64,000 nt of DNA from Linepithema humile (lineage: Eukaryota > Arthropoda > Insecta > Hymenoptera > Formicidae): positions 14,217,501 through 14,281,500 of the forward strand of contig NC_090131.1 of NCBI RefSeq assembly GCF_040581485.1. Reading direction: 5' to 3'. Position 1 is the first letter of the stretch. Each line of letters starts with the position of its first letter. The notes under the pieces were generated by a model. The model was not told the DNA's origin, made no database searches, and saw only the letters and a list, made by a program, of their open reading frames with translations. Both the position numbers and the translations under genes were made by a program. This document shows positions 31,886 to 43,153 of the stretch, one piece after another.

Positions 31886-32252
31886 CTACAATAAACACAA
31901 TAAATATATTTATTATTTAATTTTTTTTTTTTTATCTTTTACTGTCAATTGCTTTATTTATCAGGATGGATAGATATTTGTATCTCAATGTATCTTGTTA
32001 TTATTATTAATATAAAGAACAGTTCATATTGATGCTTAAGCAATTTCTCTAAAGTTTTGAACATTAATTAATGTATTAATGTATTAATTATTGTACTATT
32101 GTTGCAAACTTTAACCTTAATATTATTAACCTTTAACTTAACAGAGAAATTTTTCAAGCATTAATATGAACTGTTGTTCTTCTTCATATTAAACAAATAA
32201 AACATTAAAAATACATTGACAGATACAAATATGTATCATATAAAGTGATATC
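31886..32252. other. intronic AT-rich spacer
   Basis: Part of intron 1 of the Arg/Ser-rich gene. No other feature seen. Confidence 0.5.
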
Positions 32253-32260
32253 AATATAAA

Positions 32261-33523
32261 GAGAGGGGTTCAACTGCCTACATTCCCATTTGCCAACAGC
32301 TTCGTTTGCCCACAACATTTTGCCGACAGCTTCAATTGCCGACATTCCCGATTGCCTACAGAGCGATTGCCTACAAGCATTATTGCGCACATTTAAAAAT
32401 TAAAAATACAAACGTACGTTTGCACACAAGACATTATTGCACACATACACATTGCACACATGATATTATTGCGCACATACACATTGCACACATGACATTA
32501 TTGCGCACATACACATTGCACACATGACATTATTGCGCACATACACATTGCACACATAATATTATTGCGCACATTTAAAAATTAAAAATACAAACGTACG
32601 TTTGCACACAAGACATTATTGCACACATACACATTGCACACATGATATTATTGCGCACATACACATTGCACACATGACATTATTGCGCACATACACATTG
32701 CACACATGACATTATTGCGCACATACACATTGCACACATAATATTATTGCGCACATTTAAAAATTAAAAATACAAATGTACGTTTGCACACAAGACATTA
32801 TTGCACACATACACATTGCGCACATGACATTATTGCGTTTTGTGTAGAATTTCGTAAACCCATGTTGAACCTCGCTTTGTTTGAAATTTCACGCGTAGGC
32901 GGCGGAGGACTTCGCCCCTACGGGGCGAAGCCTCTCCCCCGCGTAAAACAAATAACAAATCCTACTCAGGTTATACCTAACAAGGTAAACCTAACAAGGT
33001 TAACCAAGGTTCACAAACAAAGTTGTAAACCCCTGTTGAACCTCGTTTCGCATGGAAAGAATATGCGCAATAATATTATGTGTGCAATGTGTATGTGCGC
33101 AATAATGTCATTTGTGCAATGTGTATGTGTGCAATAATGTCTTGTGTGAAACGTACGTTTGTATTTTTAATTTTTAAATGTGCGCAATAATATTATGTGT
33201 GCAATGTGTATGTGCGCAATAATATTATGTGTGCAATGTGTATGTGCGCAATAATGTCATGTGTACAATGTGTATGTGCGCAATAATGTCATGTGTGCAA
33301 TGTGTATGTGCGCAATAATGTCATGTGTGCAATGTGTATGTGTGCAATAATGTCTTGTGTGCAAACGTACGTTTGTATTTTTAATTTTTAAATGTGCGCA
33401 ATAATGCTTGTAGGCAATCGCTCTGTAGGCAATCGGGAATGTCGGCAATTGAAGCTGTCGGCAAAATGTTGTGGGCAAACGAAGCTGTTGGCAAATAGGA
33501 ATGTAGGCAGTTGAGACCCTCCC
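32261..33523. mobile_element. 1263-bp foldback element with minisatellite arms
   Basis: The 8-bp AATATAAA occurs on both sides (32253-32260, 33524-33531). Ends are GAGAGGGGTTCAACTG and a complementary GGGAGGGTCTCAACTG. Each arm is a block of TTGCC(C/G/T)ACA motifs, then many copies of a roughly 33-bp unit (ACATTATTGCGCACATACAC) in opposite orientations. The unique centre (32838-33060) has a GC-rich hairpin near 32900-32940 (CTTCGCCCCTACGGGGCGAAG). It lies in an intron of the Arg/Ser-rich gene. The class is unclear; the 8-bp duplication would fit hAT. Confidence 0.85.
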
Positions 33524-33531
33524 AATATAAA

Positions 33532-33912
33532 TAATAATTAGAAAGATAATGAGAAACTAACCTGTTCATTATCTTCGAGGAAAGAGTTTCCACGAAATTT
33601 TCTTTATTCTGTGTTTCCATTGTTATTTTTTTTTCTTTTTTTTTTTACTGTAAAAACATTTATATGATTCATATTTAATAAGAAATATTTATACAAATAC
33701 TTTTATATACTTACTGTTATTATTATAATTATCGATCATCACGCAATAAATCGTATCTGTCTTGGCATTGTAGCTAATTTTTTTCAATGATCGTGTGACT
33801 GTAGCGCTTTCTCTTAGGAAGGTCTCACAACAAGAAGCAACTAGAATTTTTTATTAGTTTATGGTGGCGCGCGGCGCGGACATTGCAGATTAGGTTAGTT
33901 ATTAACTTTCTT
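33532..33912. other. exon 1 of the Arg/Ser-rich gene and upstream spacer
   Basis: Besides the exon at 33562-33620, this holds AT-rich DNA and GC-richer sequence (GGTGGCGCGCGGCGCGG at about 33870) that could be the promoter of the Arg/Ser-rich gene. This is inference only. Confidence 0.35.
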
Positions 33913-33917
33913 GTCGC

Positions 33918-36100
33918 GAGTGTACATCACAGATATCTATATTATAACTAGATCGCTAACTTGCTTTAAATACATAGCCCCAAAATCTATGTACTAAACT
34001 TTCGCGCATGCGTAACATTGGTAGACAGCGTAGACAGTAATCATTGGTTGATGTTATGTATAATCTGTACACTATAAGTATGAAACTTGTATATATAATA
34101 TTATAATAAAATTTTAAAGTAATATGCAACTTTTCTCATCTTTTAAGTAAAAAATTAGCTCCTAAAAATAAAATAATGTAAAAAATATTCTTAAAATATG
34201 CAGTATATTGAAAAACAGACAAAATCAAAAATGTTTATAGTAAAGATATATAATTTTTAAGATAAAAAATTAAATATTTAAAACAATTATTTTAGCTATA
34301 TTTAGTTAGCAATGTTTACACTATTATAAAGTAATAATGCAATTTTGAAAGAAATTTAATAAAGATTTAATATCTTTATATAAAAAAAAAACATTTGTTA
34401 AAAAAAAACAATATATATTTTAATAAAAAATAAATAAATAAATATATATATATATTAGTATACACACACAAATATAGCAAACTTATTTAACAGTAGGCAC
34501 ACAAAACAGGATATAGGTATAATATATTGAACAGGATATATGTTATGTATAACATTCATCTCTAATTACATAATAAACTCTAGGTTTTAATATTTGTCTC
34601 TTTACGTTGTACACTTTTAGTTAAAGCTTTATTTTTTTTCCTTTAAAGTTCTATGTTTTTTTTAAATTCAGCTTTGTTTTTATTAATAATTATATGAAAC
34701 ATGTTTGCTTGTTGTTCTAATCGTTTTTCTTGTGATATTTCTAAATCTGTTATATTGTGTTGTAACATTTTATTTTGTACTTTTAACTTCTCACAATTTA
34801 TATCTGTAATATATTAAAAATAATTAAATAATTATAAAATGTATAATTTTAATACATAATAAATAATAACTATTACAAAATTGTTTTTAAATTACAAAAA
34901 ATTTGTACATACATTTTGATATCACAGAAGAAACACTTTGTTCCTTATCAATAAGCATATCGTTTTGATTAATTTCTTCTTTATTATTTTGACTGTTTGT
35001 TGCTGTTTGTTCCTCATCAATGAGCATATCGTTCTGATTAATTTCTTCTTTATTATTTTGACTGTTGTTGTTTGTTTCTCATCAATGAGCATATTGTTCT
35101 GATTAATTTCTTCTTTATTATTTTGACTGTTTGTTGTTGTTTGTTCCTCATCAATGAACATATCATTCTGATTAGTCACTACTCTTTCTTTATCATTTTG
35201 ATTGTTTGTCGTTGTTCGTTCTTCATTAATAATAGGCAGGTCTTTATTATTATCTATAATAAATATTTATATTATTTTGTTTATTACTGAATGTAATGTA
35301 TGCTTAGTATACTTAATAATAAATAAAAAATTTTAATACATAAAATAATGTTACTCACTTTCGTTAATTTTATCTGCTTTAGCTAACAATTGGACAATAT
35401 TTTTATGTACATGTTGAGTTGGGAATGTATCAGGTTTTAAAAAATTTTTGCCAACATGCTTTGTATGATTAAAATAATCATTATTTGTAAAATGTAAACT
35501 ACATATTCTTGCATTTAAAAAAGAAACTAAATCCTCTCTTCCAGCAGCCGCAATCCAATAATGGAAATATTTTTCATTTGACGATGGAAATCTAAAATTA
35601 TATTATTAGAACACATTTAATTTCTAAAAGTAAATAGTATAAAAAGTTTTGGCCAAAAAATATTGTACATTTATATTATTAATGTTATAAAACAAATAAA
35701 TCTTAACTTAAATATTAAAAATTATATAAATACTCTCTACAATACTAAAAATAATAAAAACTTTGGTTATTTAAATTAAACTCTTTAATTAATCTAAAAG
35801 ATTAATACTTACCTATGAAATGTTATACGTAAATGTTTCTTCCAAGAACTTTTGCATCCTTTCACACTACAAACTGTAGGCATTTTGTACAAATTAAAAT
35901 CTGTCTAAAATTTATAACCTGTTTATAATAACTAACCTCACACGAGTAATAGTCAACAGTCATGCGCCATACTACTTTTCTACCAACGTTACGCATGCGC
36001 GACCATCGTATTACATGGTTTTCGGGAACCAATTTTATGTACAACATTAATGGAAGTTAGCGATCTAGTTATAATATAGATATCTGTGGTGTACATAGTG
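33918..36100. mobile_element. possible THAP transposon remnant bounded by inverted repeats
   Basis: TGTACATCACAGATATCTAT and the next 25 bp at 33921 recur inverted at 36057-36096. Further in, TTTCGCGCATGCGTAAC near 33991 recurs inverted near 35990. The inverted repeats thus extend, with gaps, over about 140 bp and enclose the THAP gene exactly. No clear target duplication is seen, so the outer ends are uncertain. Confidence 0.5.
34643..35883 (-). pseudogene. THAP-domain protein, four exons, frameshifted
   Basis: Exons 35883-35813, 35591-35359, 35253-34913 and 34803-34643 join with GT-AG introns. Residues 1-80 form a THAP zinc finger, the DNA-binding domain of P-element-type transposases and host factors. 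It begins MPTVCSVKGCKSSWKKHL, continues FPSSNEKYFHYW, and ends with ICSLHF; the C2CH ligands are all present. Exon 3 has four tandem 69-bp units (NDMFIDEEQTTTNSQNNK type); one unit is 65 bp, so the frame is lost. The exon total is 806 nt, 2 nt over a multiple of three, and the missing 4 nt would make it one. Exon 4 (INCEKLKVQNKMLQHNITDL) is a coiled coil ending in TAA. No RNase H-type transposase domain follows. Confidence 0.85.
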
Positions 36101-36142
36101 TGATAGTGCATTTGCATATAATAGTGAATTTGCATATAAAAA
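35884..36142. promoter_or_regulatory. divergent promoter region between THAP and DUF6570 genes
   Basis: 259 bp separate the THAP start codon (-) and the MGVSIKKKQ start codon (+), a head-to-head layout. It contains one of the inverted repeats. Shared promoter use is inference. Confidence 0.4.
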
Positions 36143-36169
36143 ATGGGTGTTTCTATAAAAAAAAAACAG

Positions 36170-36807
36170 GTAAATATTATTTATTTTTTTTTTAATTTTT
36201 TTTTTAACTGAATTATATATAATATATTTTATTTTTAACTGAATTATATATAATATATTTTATATTTATTGAATAAGTTTACATTATTATATATATTTGT
36301 TAAAGTTAACATCATTTATTTATGTCTCATCTTTTGATTATATGTTAATATTATATGTTAATATTACAATAAAATTATAGTGAAAAAAAATATTTGCTGT
36401 ATGTGGAGTTGCATAATAGTAAGAAATGTAAGTATATAATAATTTTTTATTTATTATTATTATATATAATTATATAGTATCATATTCAATTATTTATTAT
36501 TCATTCATAATTATTATTATAATTTGTATGTATTGAAGAAAGGAACGATTGTGCTATACATATACAATACTGGCAGCATGATTGCGCCGCACTTATATAA
36601 TGTGCATACTGGCAGCAATAATGCGCTTTATTATTATCCAGAAAAAAGAAAGAAATTACCTTGAAAAAGAAGAAATCTTAAACCATCACTAGTTAAACGA
36701 ACATCAATGGATTTAAATTAAGAATAAAAAATCAAGAAAAAGGTGATAATCAGTTTAATAAGACATCAGACATCAATTGAAGAGGCATCAATAAATTCAA
36801 GAATATA
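36170..36807. other. intron 1 (left part) of the DUF6570 gene
   Basis: AT-rich, with duplicated GAATTATATATAATATATTTTA (about 36208-36265). No exon is evident. Confidence 0.4.
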
Positions 36808-36899
36808 CCCAGAAAACATTTTGCGCGTAAATATCTAGCAAGTCGCGCACAAATATGGCTCATATTGCGCAAGCAAAACCCTATTCCAGTGCGTCGTCA

Positions 36900-37060
36900 T
36901 AGCGGTAGCAAAACGCTAGCACACTGCGTTCAATCTCAATAAGCGGTATGCACGCAAAACGCTAGCACACTTTGCGCACGATCTCAATAAGCGATATGTA
37001 CGCAAAACGCTAGCACACTTTTGCGCGCAATCTCAATAAGCGATACGTACGCCTGTTGCT
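36900..37060. repeat. subterminal repeats, about 47-bp unit, three copies
   Basis: GCAAAACGCTAGCACAC followed by ATCTCAATAAGCG recurs near 36908, 36954 and 37002. Subterminal arrays like this are the binding sites of the accessory transposition protein in CACTA elements. That role here is inference. Confidence 0.8.
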
Positions 37061-37129
37061 TGCATATGATGCTGCAAAGTTTGCGCGATTTGAGAGTCAT
37101 ATGCACATGCGAGTTGAAAGCGATATGTA

Positions 37130-37292
37130 CAGACGGCGTCATTATATAATGTGTCTTCCTATTTTATACAGTATACATTACGTTTATACGTAATCCGTAA
37201 TATATATTAGTGTAATATATATTACGAATTATGTATAAACGTAACGTATACTGTATAAAATAGGAAGACACATTACATAATGACGCCGTCTA
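37130..37292. mobile_element. 163-bp palindromic MITE
   Basis: Arms of about 80 bp (AGACGGCGTCATTATATAAT and complement) meet near 37210. No target duplication was recognised. Confidence 0.7.
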
Positions 37293-38134
37293 TGCAGATG
37301 AAATTAAAGCAATATACTCTGAAATTACTATATAAATTTTAATATTATATATAGAAACGTTATACATCATGTATTTGTTTATATTGTATGTAAATATAAT
37401 GTCTCTGTAAAAAAAGTAATATATAAACAATTGAAGACGATTATATATACCATATTATAATTATTAAATATATGTATACAAATTAGAACACATATAATTT
37501 TAGTCATGCAATATTGTATATAATTATATCATTATCTACATTATAATCATTTGTAACAGTTTACCACTTTTCACAGTAGCATACATACAATAAGCAAACA
37601 CATGTATACGTTCTTACATAATATTAAATTTTATATAGCAATTTAAGAATATATTTTATTACAAACGGATCTATTATATGGATCTATCATATGGATAGAA
37701 AGAGAATTCCGCAAAAAAAGAATTTTTTTTATAAAATAAAATAAAAAAATTATATATATATATCTAATTAAAAATAAGTAGGGACATATATGTATATATA
37801 AATTCTAGCGTTTTATTAATTAATTCTTTTTACAATATGAATTAATTCACTCTTCTTTATATGAAACTTTGCGTAAGTAATGTGATAAAATAAAAAACTG
37901 TTCAATATGCATGAGTTCACTCTTCTTTATATAAAACTTTGCGTAAGTGATATGATAAAATAAAAAATTGTTCAATATGCATGAGTTCACTCTTCTTTAT
38001 ATAAAACTTAAAATAAAAAACTGTCACATCTATTCATTGCTTTTTTTCATAATAATATGAATAGTTTATAGTAGATAAAATAAAAAGATTTTTTCAAACA
38101 TATTTAAACTTTATAAACAAAAACTTTCAACTTA
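37293..38134. repeat. AT-rich spacer with a 70-bp tandem repeat
   Basis: TTCACTCTTCTTTATAT(G/A)AAAC recurs at a 70-bp step (about 37848, 37918, 37988). The rest is AT-rich and shows no gene. It is the 3' flank of the DUF4806 gene. Confidence 0.7.
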
Positions 38135-40687
38135 TTAATTTACTTGATGAAGATCTTCTTCGCGCGATTCGTCTTGATCATTTTGATCTCTTGAGTGCAT
38201 ACGCTGTTGATGTCGGTGTCTTTGTTTAGCTGAGCGTAAGGCTTTCGATACGTAATATTTAAACTCAGCCGTTGTTAATTTTGAATGTACAGAAGTAGCA
38301 TCTAAAATAAAAATACTTATTTTAAATAACTAGCAGATATTTAAAATAATTATCTGTGATTTAATTACAAATTTATTATAGATTTATATAAAATTTATTT
38401 TGAAATATACATTCATATATAGGGTATCTCGAAATTCAACTACAATAAGTTTGTAATATAAACATTCTTAAAAAATTAAGCAATAAAAATATATATTTGC
38501 GGTTATTTAGTGTAAGAAATAATTTTTATAATGTAAGAATTTGAAGTCAGAATTTTTTTTTAAAGTAAGAATTTAAAGTCAATTATAGGCTATACATTTA
38601 GAAAGTTGCTTATCCGTGAATCACATATATGCAATACCAATATTATTGCACATGCAGCTTACGAATAAGCGACCGTCTGAATATGACTTACAATGGGCCA
38701 ACTTTAAGGCCTTATATCTAAATAAGCATTATATTAAAAATTCTAAATATTTTTATTACTTCATTTTTCGAGATCTTTACTGCAGTAATTTTATTTTTTA
38801 TGCTTGAATTAAGATAATTTTATATGAGTATTATTGCAAATTTATTGTCGTTGAATATATATAAAATATAATTCTTGTTGTAGACATACCATATAAAGCA
38901 TTAATTATTCGTTGATCCGATAACTTTTCCTTTATAGAGCGGTTATTATTGTCTTTGCCTGTCCATGTGAATGATAGGGCTACATTTGTAGTAAAAATCT
39001 CTTTAAACGCCAAATGTATTATTTCTTTTGCATTTCGTCCTCCAATGGATGCAAGGTATTCTACCTATTATAGATAATATGCATTAACATAACATATAAC
39101 ATATTACATAATAAAATATTGATTCGTTAAAAAGATAAGATCAAAAAATTATTACTATTTCGGTATATATTGTGTCGTCTGACCGATTAAACTTTAATAC
39201 TGCTTCAACAGTGTGAAACGGGATTATGTTTGGTTTCACAGGTCTTCTATTTATTTTTTCTATATGTAAGCATTGATTCCTCGTTCTATTAACAAAAAAA
39301 TTATAAACAAAGTGTTAAATATTCGATAATTTTCTAATAAAAAATGTTTCTAAAATTCCTTACATTTTAAATAACAAGAAAAAAGTTGTATTAAGTAAAT
39401 CTTGAAATTTATTAATGCAACAGATGGTTTTTATGTCTTATATAAAAATTTCAAAAAATGAGATAAAAATTACATTATAGAGATTAGGAATTACTGGAAA
39501 AAATAGAGAAAAAGTTTCATAAACACAAGTCTATTATTAACATGCAAAAAAGACAGATAAGCTATTTTAAAATTGTAAAAGAATTGTTTCATTACCTGAA
39601 TTCTGTCATTACGTTTCTCACACATTCCATCACTTGCATTTTAATTTCATTGATAATATTACTATTTTCCTGCAGAGTATTTTGATGATACGTTATGGTG
39701 GGATTAGGATGTTTGTGATTAGAAGTGAGTGTATAATTAGGTTGTGTGTTATAAGTAACATTATTATGAGGTACTGGAGCTGACAGCAAAGTCAATGATG
39801 GAGTCTCGGAATCACGTGACAGTGAGGATGAATAAGATTGAGGTGAAGATGATGTATAAGATTCAGGACTTATTACTGAAGACGATTCAATTGTATTTTC
39901 AAGATGTGCCATCTTCTGATTACGTGTTGATTCTCTATTATGATGTGGTGTATAATGAACCATATTATTTGTCATCGGAATTAATGGTGGAATATAAGAT
40001 GCCGATGATACTGGCAAACATTCATATGATGAAAGATGTTTAGTCGCATTTTGACAAGGTATTTCTATATTTCCGATAGGACACTCTGTATTATTATTCA
40101 TTTCATAATCATATTTTTTATTACGTATTTGTTCAGTATCAATCATTGAAGTTAATGGAAAAGATAAAATCTGAGATTCTGAGAATGTTTGAGAATTTGT
40201 AAATGATGGATGTTTAATTGTTGAAGAACATGAAGGCTTAGATATCGTATAAAATGAAGATTGAGATACGATAGATGAATTTGTTACAGATGTCACTGGA
40301 AATTGATCGTGAGATATCGGAGTTGTATTGGCAAAAGGTCGGGAATTTAATGCCAATTGAGATGCAATAATTGGTTGAGAACCATGTATAGATGAATCAT
40401 CTATATGTGACGGCAAGTGAATTGATTTGTCAGTTGAGAGTAACGTTATGGATGCAGAATGACATTTGGATGCACTGTTAATTGCTTTCTGTTTAGCCAA
40501 TTCTTCATTCTCATATTGTGATAAATTCTTTCGAATATTTCTGATCTCATCTGTAACAGAAGTCTTGTTTTGCTCTTTATATCGTTTAGCTGATTCCCCT
40601 TCATTGTCAGAAGATTCGGTAGTTTCATAACGCAAAGGTTTTTTTATATTTTTTCTCTTAGGTCGTCTATTCATATTGACTTTATAT
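38135..40687 (-). CDS. DUF4806-domain protein, four exons
   Basis: Exons 40687-39596, 39285-39156, 39064-38890 and 38301-38135 join in phase with GT-AG introns. From the ATG at 40674 they encode 516 residues with no stop. The N-terminal 360 residues are basic (MNRRPKRKNIKKPL), then a long Ser/Thr/Pro/Asn-rich disordered linker. The C-terminal domain reads IPFHTVEAVLKFN, VEYLASIGGRNAKEIIHLA, FTTNVALSFTWTGKDNN and LSDQRIINALYG, the DUF4806 pattern of insect and cnidarian proteins. The tail is His/Arg/Gln-rich. A sequence in frame upstream of the ATG reaches an acceptor at 40688, so a short earlier exon is possible. As the second conserved gene of the 9.7-kb transposon, it could be the DNA-binding accessory protein (the TnpA role). 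That is inference. Confidence 0.82.
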
Positions 40688-41413
40688 CTGCAAAATTAAA
40701 ATATTTAATTGTTACATAAACTTTGGCAAGAATAATTTTATCATAAAGTAGCAATAAAAAACATGATTATATATAGTAAGTTATAAAGAAGATAATGCAC
40801 AATATTAACAGTCGGGAAATATAAGCTGATATCGCAATGATAATGAAATATTTTTATGTAAAGAGATAAGTCTATATATAAATTTATATATATTAATATA
40901 TACAAAAGAAAATGATAGTTATATATATATAAATCTATATATTATGTTATCCAAAATATAATATATACATGTAAAATAATAAATCAATCTATGTTCAAGC
41001 CATGAAAGCACTTAATACTTCCTTCCGGTCATATTTGACGCATGTATAATATTTTGAATACAGATGTTTTATGTTTGTTTAGTTTCATTAAACTTTAAGA
41101 AATACAAAATACATGGAATAATTGAAACAAATATATTTACAAACAAATTTAGAATGACAGGTTCGTAAGATCAAAGTCACAAATGTAAATAATCGAGGCA
41201 AATACGAGCCGAACACGGATGGTAATGCGTTGAGCTTTGTAGAAAATTAATTTTTCTACGAAGCTAAATGCTGTGCACAAGGTACAAATTTTCTTGGTAC
41301 ATCACCAAGCATTATAATGTAAATGTTCTCCATTCGAGATACAATTTAAATATATTTACTATTTTTAATATTAAACATATTATGTTCTTACTTATATTGT
41401 AATTGACTATGTC
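40688..41413. other. spacer between DUF4806 and SAE2-like genes
   Basis: AT-rich; it may hold the DUF4806 promoter or a 5' untranslated exon. No coding structure seen. Confidence 0.4.
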
Positions 41414-42449
41414 TCAATTTAAATTTTGCCGATAAGTGGATGTCTCAGGAAATTCTGGATTCCAAAAACCTGTACAAAAATTTAATGTTTTATCATATAT
41501 ATGTATTATGTATAATATATAAAGTATATATGGAAATACACAAAACTTATACCTTCTGGTGTATTTGCTGGTCTCTCGTATCTGTGTCGGTGACGCGAGA
41601 CTTGATTTCTCCGTTTCTGCAACTTTTCTCCCATCAATGACAAATTCTTGTAATACTGAAAATAAAACAAGATTAGAAATTAATTTTTTTTTTTTTGTAA
41701 AAAAATGTGCTTTATGCAATTATATGTATGTATATTATTTGTTAACTGTCTATTACCTGTTTGCATTCCCAGCAATCCCAGCCATCTATTTTTGCTCTGT
41801 CAGCTTTGCATCGCATATTAAGCTGCTCTGGAATGTTTTTCTTTCTTCTTTTCCTGCAAATAATTTTTTATGTATCAGATGGACAAAGAAAATTACATTA
41901 ACTTGTATTAAAAAATATTTACCTATTTTTCTTCAGTAATATTTCCACAGGTGGTTTATTTTCCGTATCACATAAATTGATGTCATTTATGTCATTGATG
42001 TCATTCCTCTTTAATTTCTCTTTTAAACGTCTAGCTCTATTAGATCTACTCTCTGTAGGACTGAGCTCTACTACATCATCTTCGACAGTTTCATTGGTGC
42101 TTGAAGCATTACTTTTCGAAGTAACAAATACTTTTTCTAGAGAAATATCACTAATGGAATTCTCTTCTGTTTTTGGCAATATGCTAGTTGGTTTATTTGG
42201 CAATGATATCTTCTTTTCGTTGCACTTTGCTGATTGAAACACAAGTCGAGATTGCTTCATCAGATTTTTGCCATATATTCTAGGGCATCCATGGAATAAT
42301 ATTGATGGACTTTTTGGTGGACTGGTAATTTTTTTGTCAGAATCGATGAAACTCGTATTCAATGTATCTAATCCCAAAAAGGGTCTATCAGCTTTTATAG
42401 AAATATCATGTTTTTTATCATTGCTCTTCTTTTTCATGTGCTTCTTCAT
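41414..42449 (-). CDS. SAE2/CtIP C-terminal domain protein (DNA-end resection factor-like)
   Basis: Exons 42449-41923, 41853-41757, 41655-41553 and 41469-41414 (527, 97, 103, 56 nt) join in phase with consensus GT-AG sites to give 260 residues. The N-terminal two thirds are polar and basic, with no recognised fold. The C-terminus is the SAE2/Ctp1/CtIP signature: DGWDCWECKQYYKNLS, SRHRHRYERPANTPEGFW, NPEFPET. In CtIP/Sae2 this domain stimulates the Mre11-Rad50 nuclease to open hairpins and resect DNA ends. The protein is far shorter than animal CtIP and lacks its N-terminal coiled-coil tetramerisation domain. The ATG at 42449 follows an exon-start acceptor at 42480 and in-frame stops, supporting that start. 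It lies within the terminal repeats of the 9.7-kb transposon, between transposase and DUF4806, on the same strand. Confidence 0.85.
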
Positions 42450-42579
42450 AGTAAAGTTATTGGTTCGTCATCGCTGATTTAATAAAAAATACATTAAAGA
42501 ATAAAGAATTATAATTTATAGTAACGTATGAGTGCAGTGTAAGAGTAGCAACAAAGTGTAAAGATACAATTTTGCTTAC

Positions 42580-42705
42580 CTTTTTACATTCGTTACCTAC
42601 GGGCACATCCACTTCACTGTCAGTTAATTTTAATGTCAAGTCTGAGTCTGACTCAAACTTATCAATGTTGTATATATCGAGCGCGGATATATCGTGAATC
42701 CAGCA
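42580..42705 (-). CDS. orphan exon, acidic, upstream of the SAE2-like gene
   Basis: A 126-nt exon flanked by ACGTACAG and GTAAGC encodes 42 residues in phase 0 (CWIHDISALDIYNIDKFESD, then LTLKLTDSEVDVPVGNECKK). Joined to the acceptor at 42480 it meets a stop two codons later. It is therefore either the end of another short transcript, a 5' leader exon, or part of a broken longer N-terminus of the SAE2-like gene. Confidence 0.4.
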
Positions 42706-43153
42706 CTGTACGTATATATTAGTGGGGTTATCTGTTAAGAAGCATTTTCGGACATATGTTTATTAAACAATTTTAACTCTAAATAACTTCAATAACACGC
42801 CCTTAAGTTATGAACCTCGAGTCATGGGACACTCTGTACATAAAATTAACAATTTTTACAGTAACAAATATTATGAAGTCGTTATATATTCCTATTTTAC
42901 AATAAAATGTAAAAAGAAAAATAATTTTTATGTAATTTTTATTGTAAACGTACCATGTATAATAAATGAATCCCCACACATTGAGAAGCATATTCATAAT
43001 TAAAAAATTATTAAATTCTAAAGAAGACCGCCTTTCATGTGAATAATAAAGATGTATGAAATATATACAAAAAAGGACAAAAATAATCTTTTTCATAAGT
43101 CAAAATTAAAAATAGTGTAAAAACAAAACATTAAATAATTGAAAAATCTATTA
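42706..43153. other. spacer with no clear gene
   Basis: AT-rich. A minus frame at 43096-42803 (MKKIIFVLFCIYFIHLYYSH) is hydrophobic and ends beyond a possible GTACGT donor. I see no homology and do not call it a gene. Confidence 0.35.

Larger units (their letters stand above)
30620..33620 (-). pseudogene. Arg/Ser-rich protein gene, multi-exon, with an in-frame stop
   Basis: Three minus-strand exons join in phase. 33620-33562 reads METQNKENFVETLSSKIMN. 31885-31796 reads SKNKEPEKESQQNKEPEKES. 31542-30620 starts SEEIVLGQYYQTQKTINN, then becomes a long SR/RD-type repeat (SRDRQSRDNSSN, YRRSRDRYSRNRQ). Donors and acceptors are GT-AG. Exon 3 ends at a GTTAGT donor, so at least one more exon is expected. 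RS domains usually mediate contacts in RNA splicing factors, but no RNA-binding domain is seen, so the function is open. An in-frame TGA at 30867-30869 cuts the RS repeat; the same frame stays RS-like beyond it (HSSREQRSRDHSS), so the stop looks recent. Intron 1 contains the foldback element at 32261-33523. Confidence 0.75.

Noticed and set aside
32395..33400. CRISPR-like array of short repeats
   Set aside because: The 33-bp units are contiguous minisatellite copies without spacers and occur as inverted arms in a eukaryotic foldback element.
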